A stretch of 26,187 nt of DNA, from NCBI GenBank assembly GCA_964423665.1, contig CAYRFX010000028.1:1-26187 (forward strand), read 5' to 3'. Position numbers and translations under genes: made by a program. The notes under the pieces are model-generated. The model saw only the letters and a list, made by a program, of their open reading frames with translations, did not search any database and was not told the origin of the DNA. The stretch is from HGM04593 sp964423665 (GTDB lineage Bacteria; Bacteroidota; Bacteroidia; Bacteroidales; Bacteroidaceae). Below, in pieces: positions 7,424 to 14,920 of this stretch (position 1 is its first letter; each line of letters opens with the position of its first letter).

Positions 7424-8224
7424 ATGATAGATGCCAAAATAATAATAGTTGATGACAATCCTGCTGTGCGGCAAGCCCTGCACGCCGTTCTGAGCAAGGA
7501 GATAAGAACGGTACTTGCCATTGCCGAGCCACAACTGCTACCCGCGCTTGTGGCAAAAGATGATGTCGATGCCATTCTGCTGGATATGAATTTTGGCAGC
7601 GGGAAACTCGATGGGAACGATGGGCTCTTCTGGCTCAATCGCATCAAGGAAGAGAGCCGGCTCAAAAACCCGCCATCTGTAGTTCTTATAACCGCATTCG
7701 GGGAGATAGAACTCGCCGTGCAATCACTGAAAAAAGGAGCCGACGATTTTATACAGAAGCCATGGAACAACACAAGGCTCATAGAGACAATGATTGATGC
7801 TGTGGCAAAACGCAGAGAGGCGATGAACCCTGCAAATGCAATAAACGAAGAGAAAGACATTGCAAGCTCGCTCATACACTCCCTTGTATTCCGCTATGCC
7901 ACCACATACGCAAAACCAATCCCAACAATAAGCGACGAGGCTGTTGATGAATTATTAAGAATTGCCGCCGAGGGCGATATTGGTCTATTGGAGGACACCA
8001 TTGAACGAGCAATCCTGTGGAGCAGCAGCGACACATGGGAGGCTATTGACATTACAAGAGGAACGCCACATTCTGCCCACACGTTCACGCTCGAAGAGAC
8101 CGAGATCAGGCTCATTCGTTCCACTCTGAAAGCCACCAACCACAACCTTGTGGCAACAGCGCAAAAACTGGGGATAAGCAGGCAGACTCTTTATAACAAA
8201 ATGAAACGCTATGAAATATATTAA
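7424..8224 (+). CDS. NtrC-like response regulator lacking the AAA+ core
   Basis: 266 residues against roughly 440-470 for a normal NtrC-family regulator. Residues 1-125 are a complete receiver: acidic pair Asp10/Asp11, phospho-acceptor Asp54 (ILLDMNF), Thr90 and Lys112 (QKPW). Residues 142-200 align by eye with the end of the AAA+ domain of the family (EEKDIASSLIHSLVFRYATTYAKPIPTISDEAVDELL resembles the usual R-K-E-D-I...KP...IS-E-A...LL). The usual WPGNVRELENVIERA has decayed to EGDIGLLEDTIERA. Residues 224-264 are a Fis-type HTH (NLVATAQKLGISRQTLYNKMKRY). Walker A, the GAFTGA loop, Walker B and the arginine finger are all absent, so it cannot remodel sigma-54 polymerase. It overlaps the kinase gene by 14 bases and is divergent from the efflux operon, its likely target. 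Confidence 0.88.
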   Translation: MIDAKIIIVDDNPAVRQALHAVLSKEIRTVLAIAEPQLLPALVAKDDVDAILLDMNFGSGKLDGNDGLFWLNRIKEESRLKNPPSVVLITAFGEIELAVQSLKKGADDFIQKPWNNTRLIETMIDAVAKRREAMNPANAINEEKDIASSLIHSLVFRYATTYAKPIPTISDEAVDELLRIAAEGDIGLLEDTIERAILWSSSDTWEAIDITRGTPHSAHTFTLEETEIRLIRSTLKATNHNLVATAQKLGISRQTLYNKMKRYEIY

Positions 8225-9167
8225 CAGGCACTATACAAAGTTGTGGATTATAGCACTGATACTATTGCCTGCAAGCGCAGTGGCAGCAAGAATATTTTAC
8301 GCCGGCGGCTACGATTACCGTTTCACCATCATTGCCGTCATAATAGCCATTGCCGATATTGCGCTTATAATCAAACTGCTGCTCCACCCTATTAAAATCA
8401 TGTACCGCTTTATGGGGTGTATAATGGCAAAAGAGCGCAACACACACTTCCTCGGCAGCAAAGACGCGCTATTGGGCCCACTGACAGAAAAGATGAACAG
8501 TACTCTGCTACAAAACAGCAAAGAGCGTGAGAACCTTGAAAAGACACTCGCCTACAACGAGCGTATAATGCGGGTAATGTCACATGAACTGCGCAACTCA
8601 ATCTCGCCTATAATATCCCTATCGGCAAGCAACGGAGAAGATACAAAAGAGAATATGCAGGTGATACACAGCCAGGCAACTGCCATAAATGAATTTGTAA
8701 ACGCCTTTCATCGCCTGTCAAACATTCCGACACCCCGCATGCAAGAGGTGAATATTACCGAGTTGTTCAAGAAACTCGCCCATCTGCTACGCAACGAAAA
8801 GGGAAAATGCGCCTTGCAATTCACCGCCCCTCAAGAGTTCACGATAAAAGCCGATACAAACCAGCTGACGCTGATTCTTGTGAACCTGCTGCGCAATAGT
8901 TTTCAGGTGCTTGAAGGGCGCGAAGATGGCAAGATAGAGGTGCGCGCATCTTCATCGGGAGGGAAAAAATATATAACGGTGAGAGACAACGGCACAGGGA
9001 TTCCCGCAGAACACATGGAACATATCTTTGAGCCATTCTATTCAACTAAAGAAGGCGGTACGGGGATAGGCTTGCCACTATCGCGACAAATAATGTTCCT
9101 GCATGGTGGAGACTTACAACTGCTCTCGAACCATGCAGGAAACACAATATTTATTCTGCAATTCTAA
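8211..9167 (+). CDS. Short sensor histidine kinase
   Basis: 318 residues. Two membrane helices (about 11-29 and 38-58) are separated by only about 8 residues, so there is almost no periplasmic sensor. A linker (60-115) leads to the H-box MSHELRNSISPI with phospho-acceptor His125. The ATPase domain has the N-box LVNLLRNS (Asn225, Asn229), G1 DNGTGIP (259-265), the F-box FEPFYS (273-278) and G2 GGTGIGLPLS (282-291), all intact. The H-box HELxNSISPI belongs to the NtrB-like kinases paired with MacB-type transporter loci in Bacteroidota. From family knowledge those usually carry a PAS-like domain between the membrane and the H-box, and none fits here. It overlaps the regulator by 14 bases and ends 3 bases short of the convergent RND gene, with no terminator between. 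Confidence 0.9.
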   Translation: MKYINRHYTKLWIIALILLPASAVAARIFYAGGYDYRFTIIAVIIAIADIALIIKLLLHPIKIMYRFMGCIMAKERNTHFLGSKDALLGPLTEKMNSTLLQNSKERENLEKTLAYNERIMRVMSHELRNSISPIISLSASNGEDTKENMQVIHSQATAINEFVNAFHRLSNIPTPRMQEVNITELFKKLAHLLRNEKGKCALQFTAPQEFTIKADTNQLTLILVNLLRNSFQVLEGREDGKIEVRASSSGGKKYITVRDNGTGIPAEHMEHIFEPFYSTKEGGTGIGLPLSRQIMFLHGGDLQLLSNHAGNTIFILQF

Positions 9168-9170
9168 TTG

Positions 9171-12100
9171 TTACACCCAACCTTTGCGCACTACCCAGCG
9201 ATAGACGATGGGAATTACATATACATTAAGGAAGGTTGATGACAAAAGACCGCCCAACACCACCACCGCCATAGGACTCTGAATTTCGTTACCGCTCTTG
9301 TCGCCGGCAAGAATCATGGGAACAAGAGCAAGAGCCGATGTAAAGGCAGTCATAAGAATGGGAGTGAGACGGTCGCCCGACCCTGCACGCACAGCCTCAT
9401 CAAGCCCCACACCATCGGCACGAAGATGCTGATAACGGGAGACAAGCAATATTCCGTTGCGTGTGGCTATACCGAATAGCGTGATAAGACCTATTATTGC
9501 GGGAATACTCATAACACCCGAAGATATATATGTGGCTATGATGCCGCCAATGAGGGCAAGCGGCAGATTTATGAGCACAGTGAGCGACAGCGTGGTGCTC
9601 TTGAACTCACCATAGAGCAGTACAAAGACCACAAGCACGGCAACAGCAGTGGCAAGCCACAGGGTGCGCGAAGCCGATGCAGCACTCTCGAACTGCCCGC
9701 CATACTCCAAGCGGTAGCCCTCGTCGAGTGGCAGTTCCTTTTCGAGATACTCCTCTATGCGTTCCACCGTGCCCGCAATATCACCGCCGGTGATATTCGC
9801 CGAAACAACTACCTTGCGCTGCACATTCTCGCGGCTGATGCTGCCGGGACCACCCACCGACACCACATCGGCAACCTCGGTAAGCACCACCTTGCCCTGC
9901 GGAGTATCTATCAACGCACTCTTCACACCATCTATGCTCTCGGTATAATCCTTGTTCAGGCGTATTATGAGGTCGAAGGAACGCTCACCCTCATACACCG
10001 TGCCAACCTTTTTACCCGGGAAGGCAGCCTGCACAAAACTGTTGAATTGTTCCATTGTAACGCCATAGTAGGCAAGCTTGTCGCGACGGGCGCGTATCTG
10101 CAACTGCGGTGTCTCCACCTGTTGCTCCACATTAACATCTACCACCTGCGGGAAGGCGGCAAGCAACGATTTTATTTCGGTACCGGTACGGAAAAGGGTG
10201 CTTAAATCGGGGCCGAAAATTTTTATTGCAAGGTCGGCCTGCGTGCCCGACACCATGTGGTCGATGCGGTGCTCCAAAGGCTGCCCCACAGATGTTACCA
10301 CCCCGGGCACGGTTGCAAGACGGCTGCGCACGTCTTGCAGGAATTCTGCCTTGCTGCGGGAACCGAGTTCAAAATTCACATCAATCTCGGCACCGTTGGA
10401 GGTCTGTGAATGCTCGTCGAGCTCGCCACGACCTGTACGACGTGCGGTGCTTGTAACCTCGGGAATCTGCAACAACTCCTTTTCCAACAGAGCACCTATG
10501 CGGTTGGACTCCTCGAGCGACACACCCGGGCGCGACACTGCTGCTATGGTGAGTGCCTTCTCATTAAATTCGGGCAAGAAGCTGCGTCCCATACCTGCAA
10601 AAAGCAACAGGCATAGAACAAACAGCAGCACCAGCGATGCTATAATCTTTTTGGAATTGGCTATAGCCCTATCGAGCGAGCGTGAATAGCTTGTAAGCAA
10701 CCATTTATCAACCCAGTTTTTCTTCTCAACCTTGCGCAAATAACCGTCGCCAGAAAGCATCATCTTGCACAACAAGGGCGTAACGGTCATTGCCACCAAT
10801 AGGGACATGAGCAAAGCTACAAGGTAGGCTATTCCCAAAGGTTTGAGCATACGCCCCTCAAGCCCACTCAGGAAGAAGAGAGGCATAAAAGTAACCATAA
10901 TTATGAGCGTTGCGTGTATGATTGATGCACGAATCTCCGACGAAGCCTCAAAGACCACGGTAAAAACCGAACGGCGTTCCTCAACAGGCAACTGGTGATT
11001 CTGTCGCAAACGTTTATATACATTTTCAACATCTATTATGGCATCATCGACCAACGAACCGATGGCAATGCACATACCGCCCAGTGTCATTGTGTTTATA
11101 TCCATGCCCATGAGATAAAGCACAATTACGGCGCCAAGCAACGAAAGCGGAATTGCCAATATTGAGATAACCGTTGTACGCAGGCTGGTGAGGAAAAGGA
11201 AAAGCACCAAAATAACACAAATGGCACCCTCCACAAGCGACTGCCCTACGTTGTTCACCGATGCCTGTATATAATCCGCCTGACGGAAGATGGATGTATC
11301 GAGCGACACATCGGCAGGCAGGGATTTTGATATACTTTCGAGATTGCGCTCAATATTCTGCGTTACATTAAGGGTATTTATACCCGGCTGCTTGGATATT
11401 GAAAGAATAATAGAGGGCTCGCCATTCTGTGCCGCATAACCCTGTTTCACGGCAGGAGCAATAACGACATCGGCAACATCGGCAACACGCACGGGAGCCT
11501 CGCCATTCATCTTCACAAGGGTGTTGCCAAGCTCCTCAATATCATTTGTGCGCCCCATGCTGCGCAGGTTATATTCATTGCCATAGTCGCGCACGACGCC
11601 GGCACCGGTGTTCACGCTCATAGCAGCAACAGCAGACTCCAACTCCTCCATTGTAACACCATACATGCCCATCTTCACGGGAGAGGCAAGCACCTGATAT
11701 TGCTTGTAGTCGCCACCTATGATTGTCACTTGCGATACACCACCCGTGGCAAGGATAGCCGGCTTCACAACCCACTCGGCAAGGGTGCGCAGCTCCATCA
11801 TCGAGGTGCTGTCGGCACGCATGCCAATGAACATTATCTCGCCCATCACACTCGATTGGGGGGCAAGCACAGGCACTATGCCATCGGGCAACTGCCCTGC
11901 AAGAAGGCTCATCTTCTCGCTGATAATCTGGCGGGCCTTGTAAATATCCATTCCCCAGTCGAATTCCACCCACACAAAGGAGAAACCCTGCGACGAGGAG
12001 GAACGTACGCGACGCACATTGGTAGCACCATTCACGGCTGTTTCAATGGGGAAAGTAACAAGGCGTTCAATCTCCTCGGGTGCCATATCGGCAGCATCGG

Positions 12101-12251
12101 TGAGAATAACCACTGTGGGCATAGTGAGGTCGGGGAATACATCAACCTCGATGTTGCGAGCTGAATATATGCCACCAATAGTAACAAGCACCACTGCCAG
12201 CAACAAGGGCAGTTTGTTGTTCAGTGAAAATTTAATTATTCTGTTAAGCAT
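9171..12251 (-). CDS. Heavy-metal-type RND efflux permease (CusA/CzcA family)
   Basis: 1026 residues, the normal length. The N-terminus (LNNKLPLLLAVVLVTIGGIYSARNIEVDVFPDLTMP...) is typical, with the first helix near 13-30 and a docking/pore domain to about 335. Helices run from about 340, the second half repeats the plan, and the protein ends after LNVYVIPIVYRWV. Transmembrane segment 4 carries VDDAIIDVEN (401-410) with acids Asp402, Asp403, Asp407 and Glu409 for proton coupling. This differs from the DAAIVMIEN of CusA and the DGAVVIVEN of CzcA, so the metal cannot be named, and export of something other than metal is possible. The upstream adaptor gene ends 12 bases before the start. No outer-membrane gene is present in this operon. 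Confidence 0.92.
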   Translation of the reverse strand: MLNRIIKFSLNNKLPLLLAVVLVTIGGIYSARNIEVDVFPDLTMPTVVILTDAADMAPEEIERLVTFPIETAVNGATNVRRVRSSSSQGFSFVWVEFDWGMDIYKARQIISEKMSLLAGQLPDGIVPVLAPQSSVMGEIMFIGMRADSTSMMELRTLAEWVVKPAILATGGVSQVTIIGGDYKQYQVLASPVKMGMYGVTMEELESAVAAMSVNTGAGVVRDYGNEYNLRSMGRTNDIEELGNTLVKMNGEAPVRVADVADVVIAPAVKQGYAAQNGEPSIILSISKQPGINTLNVTQNIERNLESISKSLPADVSLDTSIFRQADYIQASVNNVGQSLVEGAICVILVLFLFLTSLRTTVISILAIPLSLLGAVIVLYLMGMDINTMTLGGMCIAIGSLVDDAIIDVENVYKRLRQNHQLPVEERRSVFTVVFEASSEIRASIIHATLIIMVTFMPLFFLSGLEGRMLKPLGIAYLVALLMSLLVAMTVTPLLCKMMLSGDGYLRKVEKKNWVDKWLLTSYSRSLDRAIANSKKIIASLVLLFVLCLLLFAGMGRSFLPEFNEKALTIAAVSRPGVSLEESNRIGALLEKELLQIPEVTSTARRTGRGELDEHSQTSNGAEIDVNFELGSRSKAEFLQDVRSRLATVPGVVTSVGQPLEHRIDHMVSGTQADLAIKIFGPDLSTLFRTGTEIKSLLAAFPQVVDVNVEQQVETPQLQIRARRDKLAYYGVTMEQFNSFVQAAFPGKKVGTVYEGERSFDLIIRLNKDYTESIDGVKSALIDTPQGKVVLTEVADVVSVGGPGSISRENVQRKVVVSANITGGDIAGTVERIEEYLEKELPLDEGYRLEYGGQFESAASASRTLWLATAVAVLVVFVLLYGEFKSTTLSLTVLINLPLALIGGIIATYISSGVMSIPAIIGLITLFGIATRNGILLVSRYQHLRADGVGLDEAVRAGSGDRLTPILMTAFTSALALVPMILAGDKSGNEIQSPMAVVVLGGLLSSTFLNVYVIPIVYRWVVRKGWV

Positions 12252-12263
12252 AGCGGCAGGATA

Positions 12264-13820
12264 TTAGTGTACATGACCGGCGTGGGGGTCGAGCGCTGCT
12301 GCCCCTTGCGACAATTTAAGAGATACTGCACCTTTTGTAACCACGCGCTCGCCTGCCGACAAGCCTTTGAGCAACTGCACACGCAGCCCATCGGTTGCAC
12401 CGGGCGACACGGCACGTTTCTCGAACGAAACAGGTGTGTGCTGCACAAAAACAAAGAAATTTCCCATCTCCTCTATCAGAGCCGTGCGAGGCACAACCAC
12501 ATGCTGCGTACCCCCTTCGGCAGCCAAATGCAAGGTAACAATGCTGCCTGCAACCACATCGCCTGTGTGGCGAGCTGTAACGGTAACAGGCACCATAGCA
12601 CACTCATTTACAGCCGAACCCACCGCTGCCAAGCGTGCCCCAATTTCTTCCATTGCATACACCTTGCCATCGGGCAACTCCACGTTTACAACTGAGACAT
12701 TCTTCAACAACTGCGCATAACGCACCGGCAGCTCGGCAGAGATATTCATATCCCCATCGCGCTGCACTATGGCAAGCGGGGTACCTGCCTGCACATAATC
12801 ACCGTTGCCCACAAGCAAAGTGGCAACATATCCGTTAATTGAGGATTTTATGGAGACCTCGCCCGCAGAATAACTGCGCTTCATACTCTCATACACCGCT
12901 GTTGCCTGCTTGTATGCAGCCTCGGCAGCCTCATAATCGCGACGAGAGACAATATTTTCCTTATAAAGAGCCGCTTTGCGCTCAAAATCGCTTTTTGCCA
13001 CATTGTAGTTGCTCTCGGTAGCGGCAAACTTCACAGCAGCATCATTATCGGTGACATTGCCACCCTCCAAAGAGAAGAGCGGTTCACCGGCACGCACAAC
13101 CTTGCCGGCAACCACATTGCCCGCAAAACGCACCTTGCCGGCAACCGACGCCACAAGCGTAGTGAAATTTTCGGGGGTGGCAGTAACACGCGCAGCCACC
13201 TTCACTGCACCACAAAAAGAGCTCTCCGCAGAAATGGCGGTTGCAAAATCAATTTTCCAGCTCTGCTCCTTGGAGAAGGATATATTATCGGCGGGAATAA
13301 CGGCAAGCTCATGTGAGTGAGAATGCCCGCTGTGAGAATGAGAATGCTCCGAATGTGCGTTGTGGGCATGCCCGTCGTGACTGTGAGAGTGCCCGTGAGC
13401 AGCATGCTCATCGCTGTGATTATGCCCACACTCCACATGCACATGAACAGGCATCACCTGCCCGTCTATCGTAAACAAGAGATTGCCAACCGCTGCCTCC
13501 TTAGGCGAAAGCTTGAAGCTATAAACACCCGAATGCTGCGGCTCCACCGTGAGAGACTCATTGTTCCCACCGGCACACAACTCCACCTTTATGGCACCGC
13601 CATCATAGGGCTTGAACGAGGGGAGAGAGGTAACATAAGCCACCACCGAAGCTGTGTGCCCTGCAACAAGTTCGTCATACTGCACAAAAAGCTCCACCGA
13701 GGAGCTATATTTTGTAGCACTCAACACCGGGTGTTCGTGAGAATGTTCATCACTGTGGGGAGTGTGCCCGCCACAACTAAGCAGGACAAGCATTGCCAAC
13801 GCAAAAAATATGTTTTTCAT
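12264..13820 (-). CDS. RND periplasmic adaptor lipoprotein with His-rich segment (CusB/CzcB type)
   Basis: 518 residues from the ATG at 13820. The open frame extends to 13946, but the extension overlaps the repressor gene and a terminator and lacks a signal. The chosen start gives a lipoprotein signal with lipobox VLLSC (Cys16). A His-containing N-terminus follows, then a beta domain (35-130) and a very His-rich run (133-170, 16 His in 38 residues, mostly HSH repeats). Beyond that are a lipoyl motif (VASVAGKVRFAGNVVAGKVVRAGE), a short helical hairpin (ERKAALYKENIVSRRDYEAAEAAYKQ), the second lipoyl half and a membrane-proximal domain ending GERVVTKGAVSLKLSQGAAALDPHAGHVH. The His-rich run suggests Zn, Ni, Co or Cu binding in the periplasm and delivery to the permease encoded 12 bases downstream. 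Confidence 0.9.
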   Translation of the reverse strand: MKNIFFALAMLVLLSCGGHTPHSDEHSHEHPVLSATKYSSSVELFVQYDELVAGHTASVVAYVTSLPSFKPYDGGAIKVELCAGGNNESLTVEPQHSGVYSFKLSPKEAAVGNLLFTIDGQVMPVHVHVECGHNHSDEHAAHGHSHSHDGHAHNAHSEHSHSHSGHSHSHELAVIPADNISFSKEQSWKIDFATAISAESSFCGAVKVAARVTATPENFTTLVASVAGKVRFAGNVVAGKVVRAGEPLFSLEGGNVTDNDAAVKFAATESNYNVAKSDFERKAALYKENIVSRRDYEAAEAAYKQATAVYESMKRSYSAGEVSIKSSINGYVATLLVGNGDYVQAGTPLAIVQRDGDMNISAELPVRYAQLLKNVSVVNVELPDGKVYAMEEIGARLAAVGSAVNECAMVPVTVTARHTGDVVAGSIVTLHLAAEGGTQHVVVPRTALIEEMGNFFVFVQHTPVSFEKRAVSPGATDGLRVQLLKGLSAGERVVTKGAVSLKLSQGAAALDPHAGHVH

Positions 13821-13843
13821 AACAATTATATTTTTGTATAAAT

Positions 13844-13888
13844 AAAAAGCACTGCAACCCGGGAAACAACAATCCCAAATTGCAGTGC
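13844..13888 (-). terminator. Terminator or attenuator before the RND adaptor gene
   Basis: GCACTGCAA (13849-13857) pairs perfectly with TTGCAGTGC (13880-13888). Inside, GGGA (13861-13864) pairs with TCCC (13873-13876). On the minus strand the stem is followed at once by five T (13848-13844), as in an intrinsic terminator. It should end the repressor transcript that finishes at 13943. It lies only 23 bases before the adaptor start, and no clear promoter fits in that gap, so it may also work as a leader attenuator for the RND operon. Confidence 0.6.
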
Positions 13889-13942
13889 GAAAATAATACA
13901 TATCTTTTGCAAATAGGTTGCAGAAGAACAACCAGAATATTC

Positions 13943-14629
13943 TCACACGATGCTACGCCCCATAAAAACCACTCGATATATTCGTATGATATCCGAATCG
14001 GCAATGAAAAAATCGGGATAAGCCACCTCATTAAATGAACGCGCCGTGTAACCACCCTCCTGAGGGTAGAGTTTTCGCAATACAAGACCATTGCAACAAG
14101 TATCTATAGCATAAAGCTTTCCCGGAATTATTTTCTCCTCGCCCTTGGGATAAGCAAGCAGGGCGACCTTGTCACCTATGCGGAAAGCAGGCATCAAAGA
14201 CTCATCGCGCACCATATGCCACAAATCGATGGGGGTATCCAATACTATTAAACGAGAACGCTCAACATCATTTGCATTTTTACGGACATATTCAAGTATA
14301 TCCAAATTAGGGCGGTTAGCAATGATAGTAGGCAAAACCGGAGCACGCGCATTTTCAATCTCCACAGTCTCGGCCTCTGCAAAAATCGGTTCCTCCACAT
14401 CGGCATGCTGTTTTGAACTTTTAATCATCTCTCCCTCCCCACTTATAAGCCAAGAGATACTTAACTCGGGAAAATTAAGACTGATTTTCTTAATTACACG
14501 CTGCCCGGGAACGCCTTTCAAATTGCTCACATACCTTTTAGATAAGTTACATATAGACTCAAATGCATTCTTGCTTAAATTCTTATATTCTATAAAACAG
14601 ATAAGTCGTTGTTGTACATCTAATTGCAT
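13943..14629 (-). CDS. HTH repressor with S24/LexA-like C-terminal domain
   Basis: 228 residues. The N-terminal 65 residues form an XRE/phage-CI-type HTH (VQQRLICFIEYKNLSKNAFESICNLSKRYVSNL...), ending in FPELSISWLISGEGEM, a sequence pattern common to Bacteroidales phage-type repressors. After a linker (70-125), the C-terminal half resembles an S24 peptidase: the Ser-x-x-Pro box DESLMPAFRIGD (Ser144) and a later Lys in GLVLRKLY (Lys186) are placed like the Ser/Lys dyad of LexA and CI. No Ala-Gly cleavage site stands out, so self-cleavage is not certain. It is divergent from the ECF sigma gene and probably controls it, and itself, through the motif array between them. No phage structural gene is in the window. 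A stand-alone stress or ligand-responsive repressor is as likely as a prophage remnant. Confidence 0.85.
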   Translation of the reverse strand: MQLDVQQRLICFIEYKNLSKNAFESICNLSKRYVSNLKGVPGQRVIKKISLNFPELSISWLISGEGEMIKSSKQHADVEEPIFAEAETVEIENARAPVLPTIIANRPNLDILEYVRKNANDVERSRLIVLDTPIDLWHMVRDESLMPAFRIGDKVALLAYPKGEEKIIPGKLYAIDTCCNGLVLRKLYPQEGGYTARSFNEVAYPDFFIADSDIIRIYRVVFMGRSIV

Positions 14630-14657
14630 AACTTTTTTATTTAGAACAATTATAAAT

Positions 14658-14792
14658 ATTAAGAATATTAGGATTTATATTCTTATTTATCTTGATATTT
14701 CGCATATTATTCTTAATTTTGTGCCGGTTTTAAGAATTTACCAACCCTAAACGAGTAATACACCGTTACAAATATACAACAACATTCTTAAT
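14658..14792. promoter_or_regulatory. Array of five ATTCTTAAT-type operator motifs
   Basis: Perfect copies of ATTCTTAAT or its complement lie at 14658-14666 (complement), 14709-14717 and 14784-14792. Copies with one mismatch lie at 14679-14687 (ATTCTTATT) and 14729-14737 (complement). Centre spacings are 21, 30, 20 and 55 bases, close to whole helical turns. All are between the repressor and sigma genes, and two sit on or just after the predicted sigma promoter. They are the probable binding sites of the S24-type repressor. Confidence 0.55.
14691..14721 (+). promoter_or_regulatory. Predicted promoter of the small ORF and sigma gene
   Basis: A TTG -33 element (14692-14694) and a perfect TAATTTTG -7 box (14714-14721) are separated by 19 bases. 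Transcription would start near 14728. The operator motif at 14709-14717 overlaps the -7 box and the one at 14729-14737 covers the start, so a bound repressor would block polymerase. Confidence 0.5.
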
Positions 14793-14800
14793 ATTTACAA
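14769..14800 (-). promoter_or_regulatory. Possible promoter of the repressor gene
   Basis: On the minus strand TATATTTG (14776 to 14769) matches TAnnTTTG exactly and lies 21 bases after a TTG (14800 to 14798). The operator motif at 14784-14792 lies between the two boxes. The start would be near 14762, giving a leader of about 130 bases that faces the sigma promoter head-on. A weaker box, TATAATTG at 14654 to 14647, could be used instead. Confidence 0.35.
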
Positions 14801-14815
14801 TAAAGTATATAAAAA

Positions 14816-14914
14816 ATGAAAAAGAGAATCAGAAAACTGAGCACGAGCTCTATGCCAAACTTAGCGAGCAAAAACCCCGTAGTTAATTACAAAACAACAT
14901 CGAGCATTAGATAA
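14816..14914 (+). CDS. 32-residue basic peptide upstream of the sigma gene
   Basis: ATG at 14816 to TAA at 14912-14914, ending 6 bases before the sigma ATG. The peptide begins MKKRIRKLSTSSMP, has eight Lys/Arg and many Ser/Thr/Asn, no Asp or Glu, no Cys and no membrane segment. Its start comes after an A-rich run (AAAAAATG), a usual context in Bacteroidota. It is too short to judge by composition. The tight spacing, the absence of any other start between promoter and sigma gene, and the position about 88 bases after the predicted transcript start favour a translated leader or small protein coupled to the sigma factor. No known family is recognised. Confidence 0.45.
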   Translation: MKKRIRKLSTSSMPNLASKNPVVNYKTTSSIR

Positions 14915-14920
14915 AAAGTT

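Noticed and set aside
7247..7534. Upstream extension of the TolC-family frame (to 591 residues)
   Set aside because: It crosses the predicted promoter, the dyad at 7333 and the start of the divergent regulator gene, and it would bury the signal peptide at residue 97.
7424..8224. Response regulator as a pseudogene
   Set aside because: The frame is open, receiver and HTH residues are intact, and the overlap with the kinase start is normal. A functional shortened protein is more likely.
10078..10689. 203-codon plus-strand frame inside the RND permease gene, and similar long antisense frames (11700-12164, 5198-5725, 4286-5137)
   Set aside because: They are antisense to well-supported genes, show no domain, and follow from codon bias on the other strand.
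13311..13424. CRISPR-like or tandem DNA repeat from the repeated GTGAGAATG/GTGAGAGTG words
   Set aside because: These are in-frame codons for His/Ser/Gly in the adaptor's His-rich segment, with no spacer structure.
13821..13946. Upstream extension of the RND adaptor frame (to 560 residues)
   Set aside because: It overlaps the end of the repressor gene and the terminator hairpin and displaces a clear lipoprotein signal.
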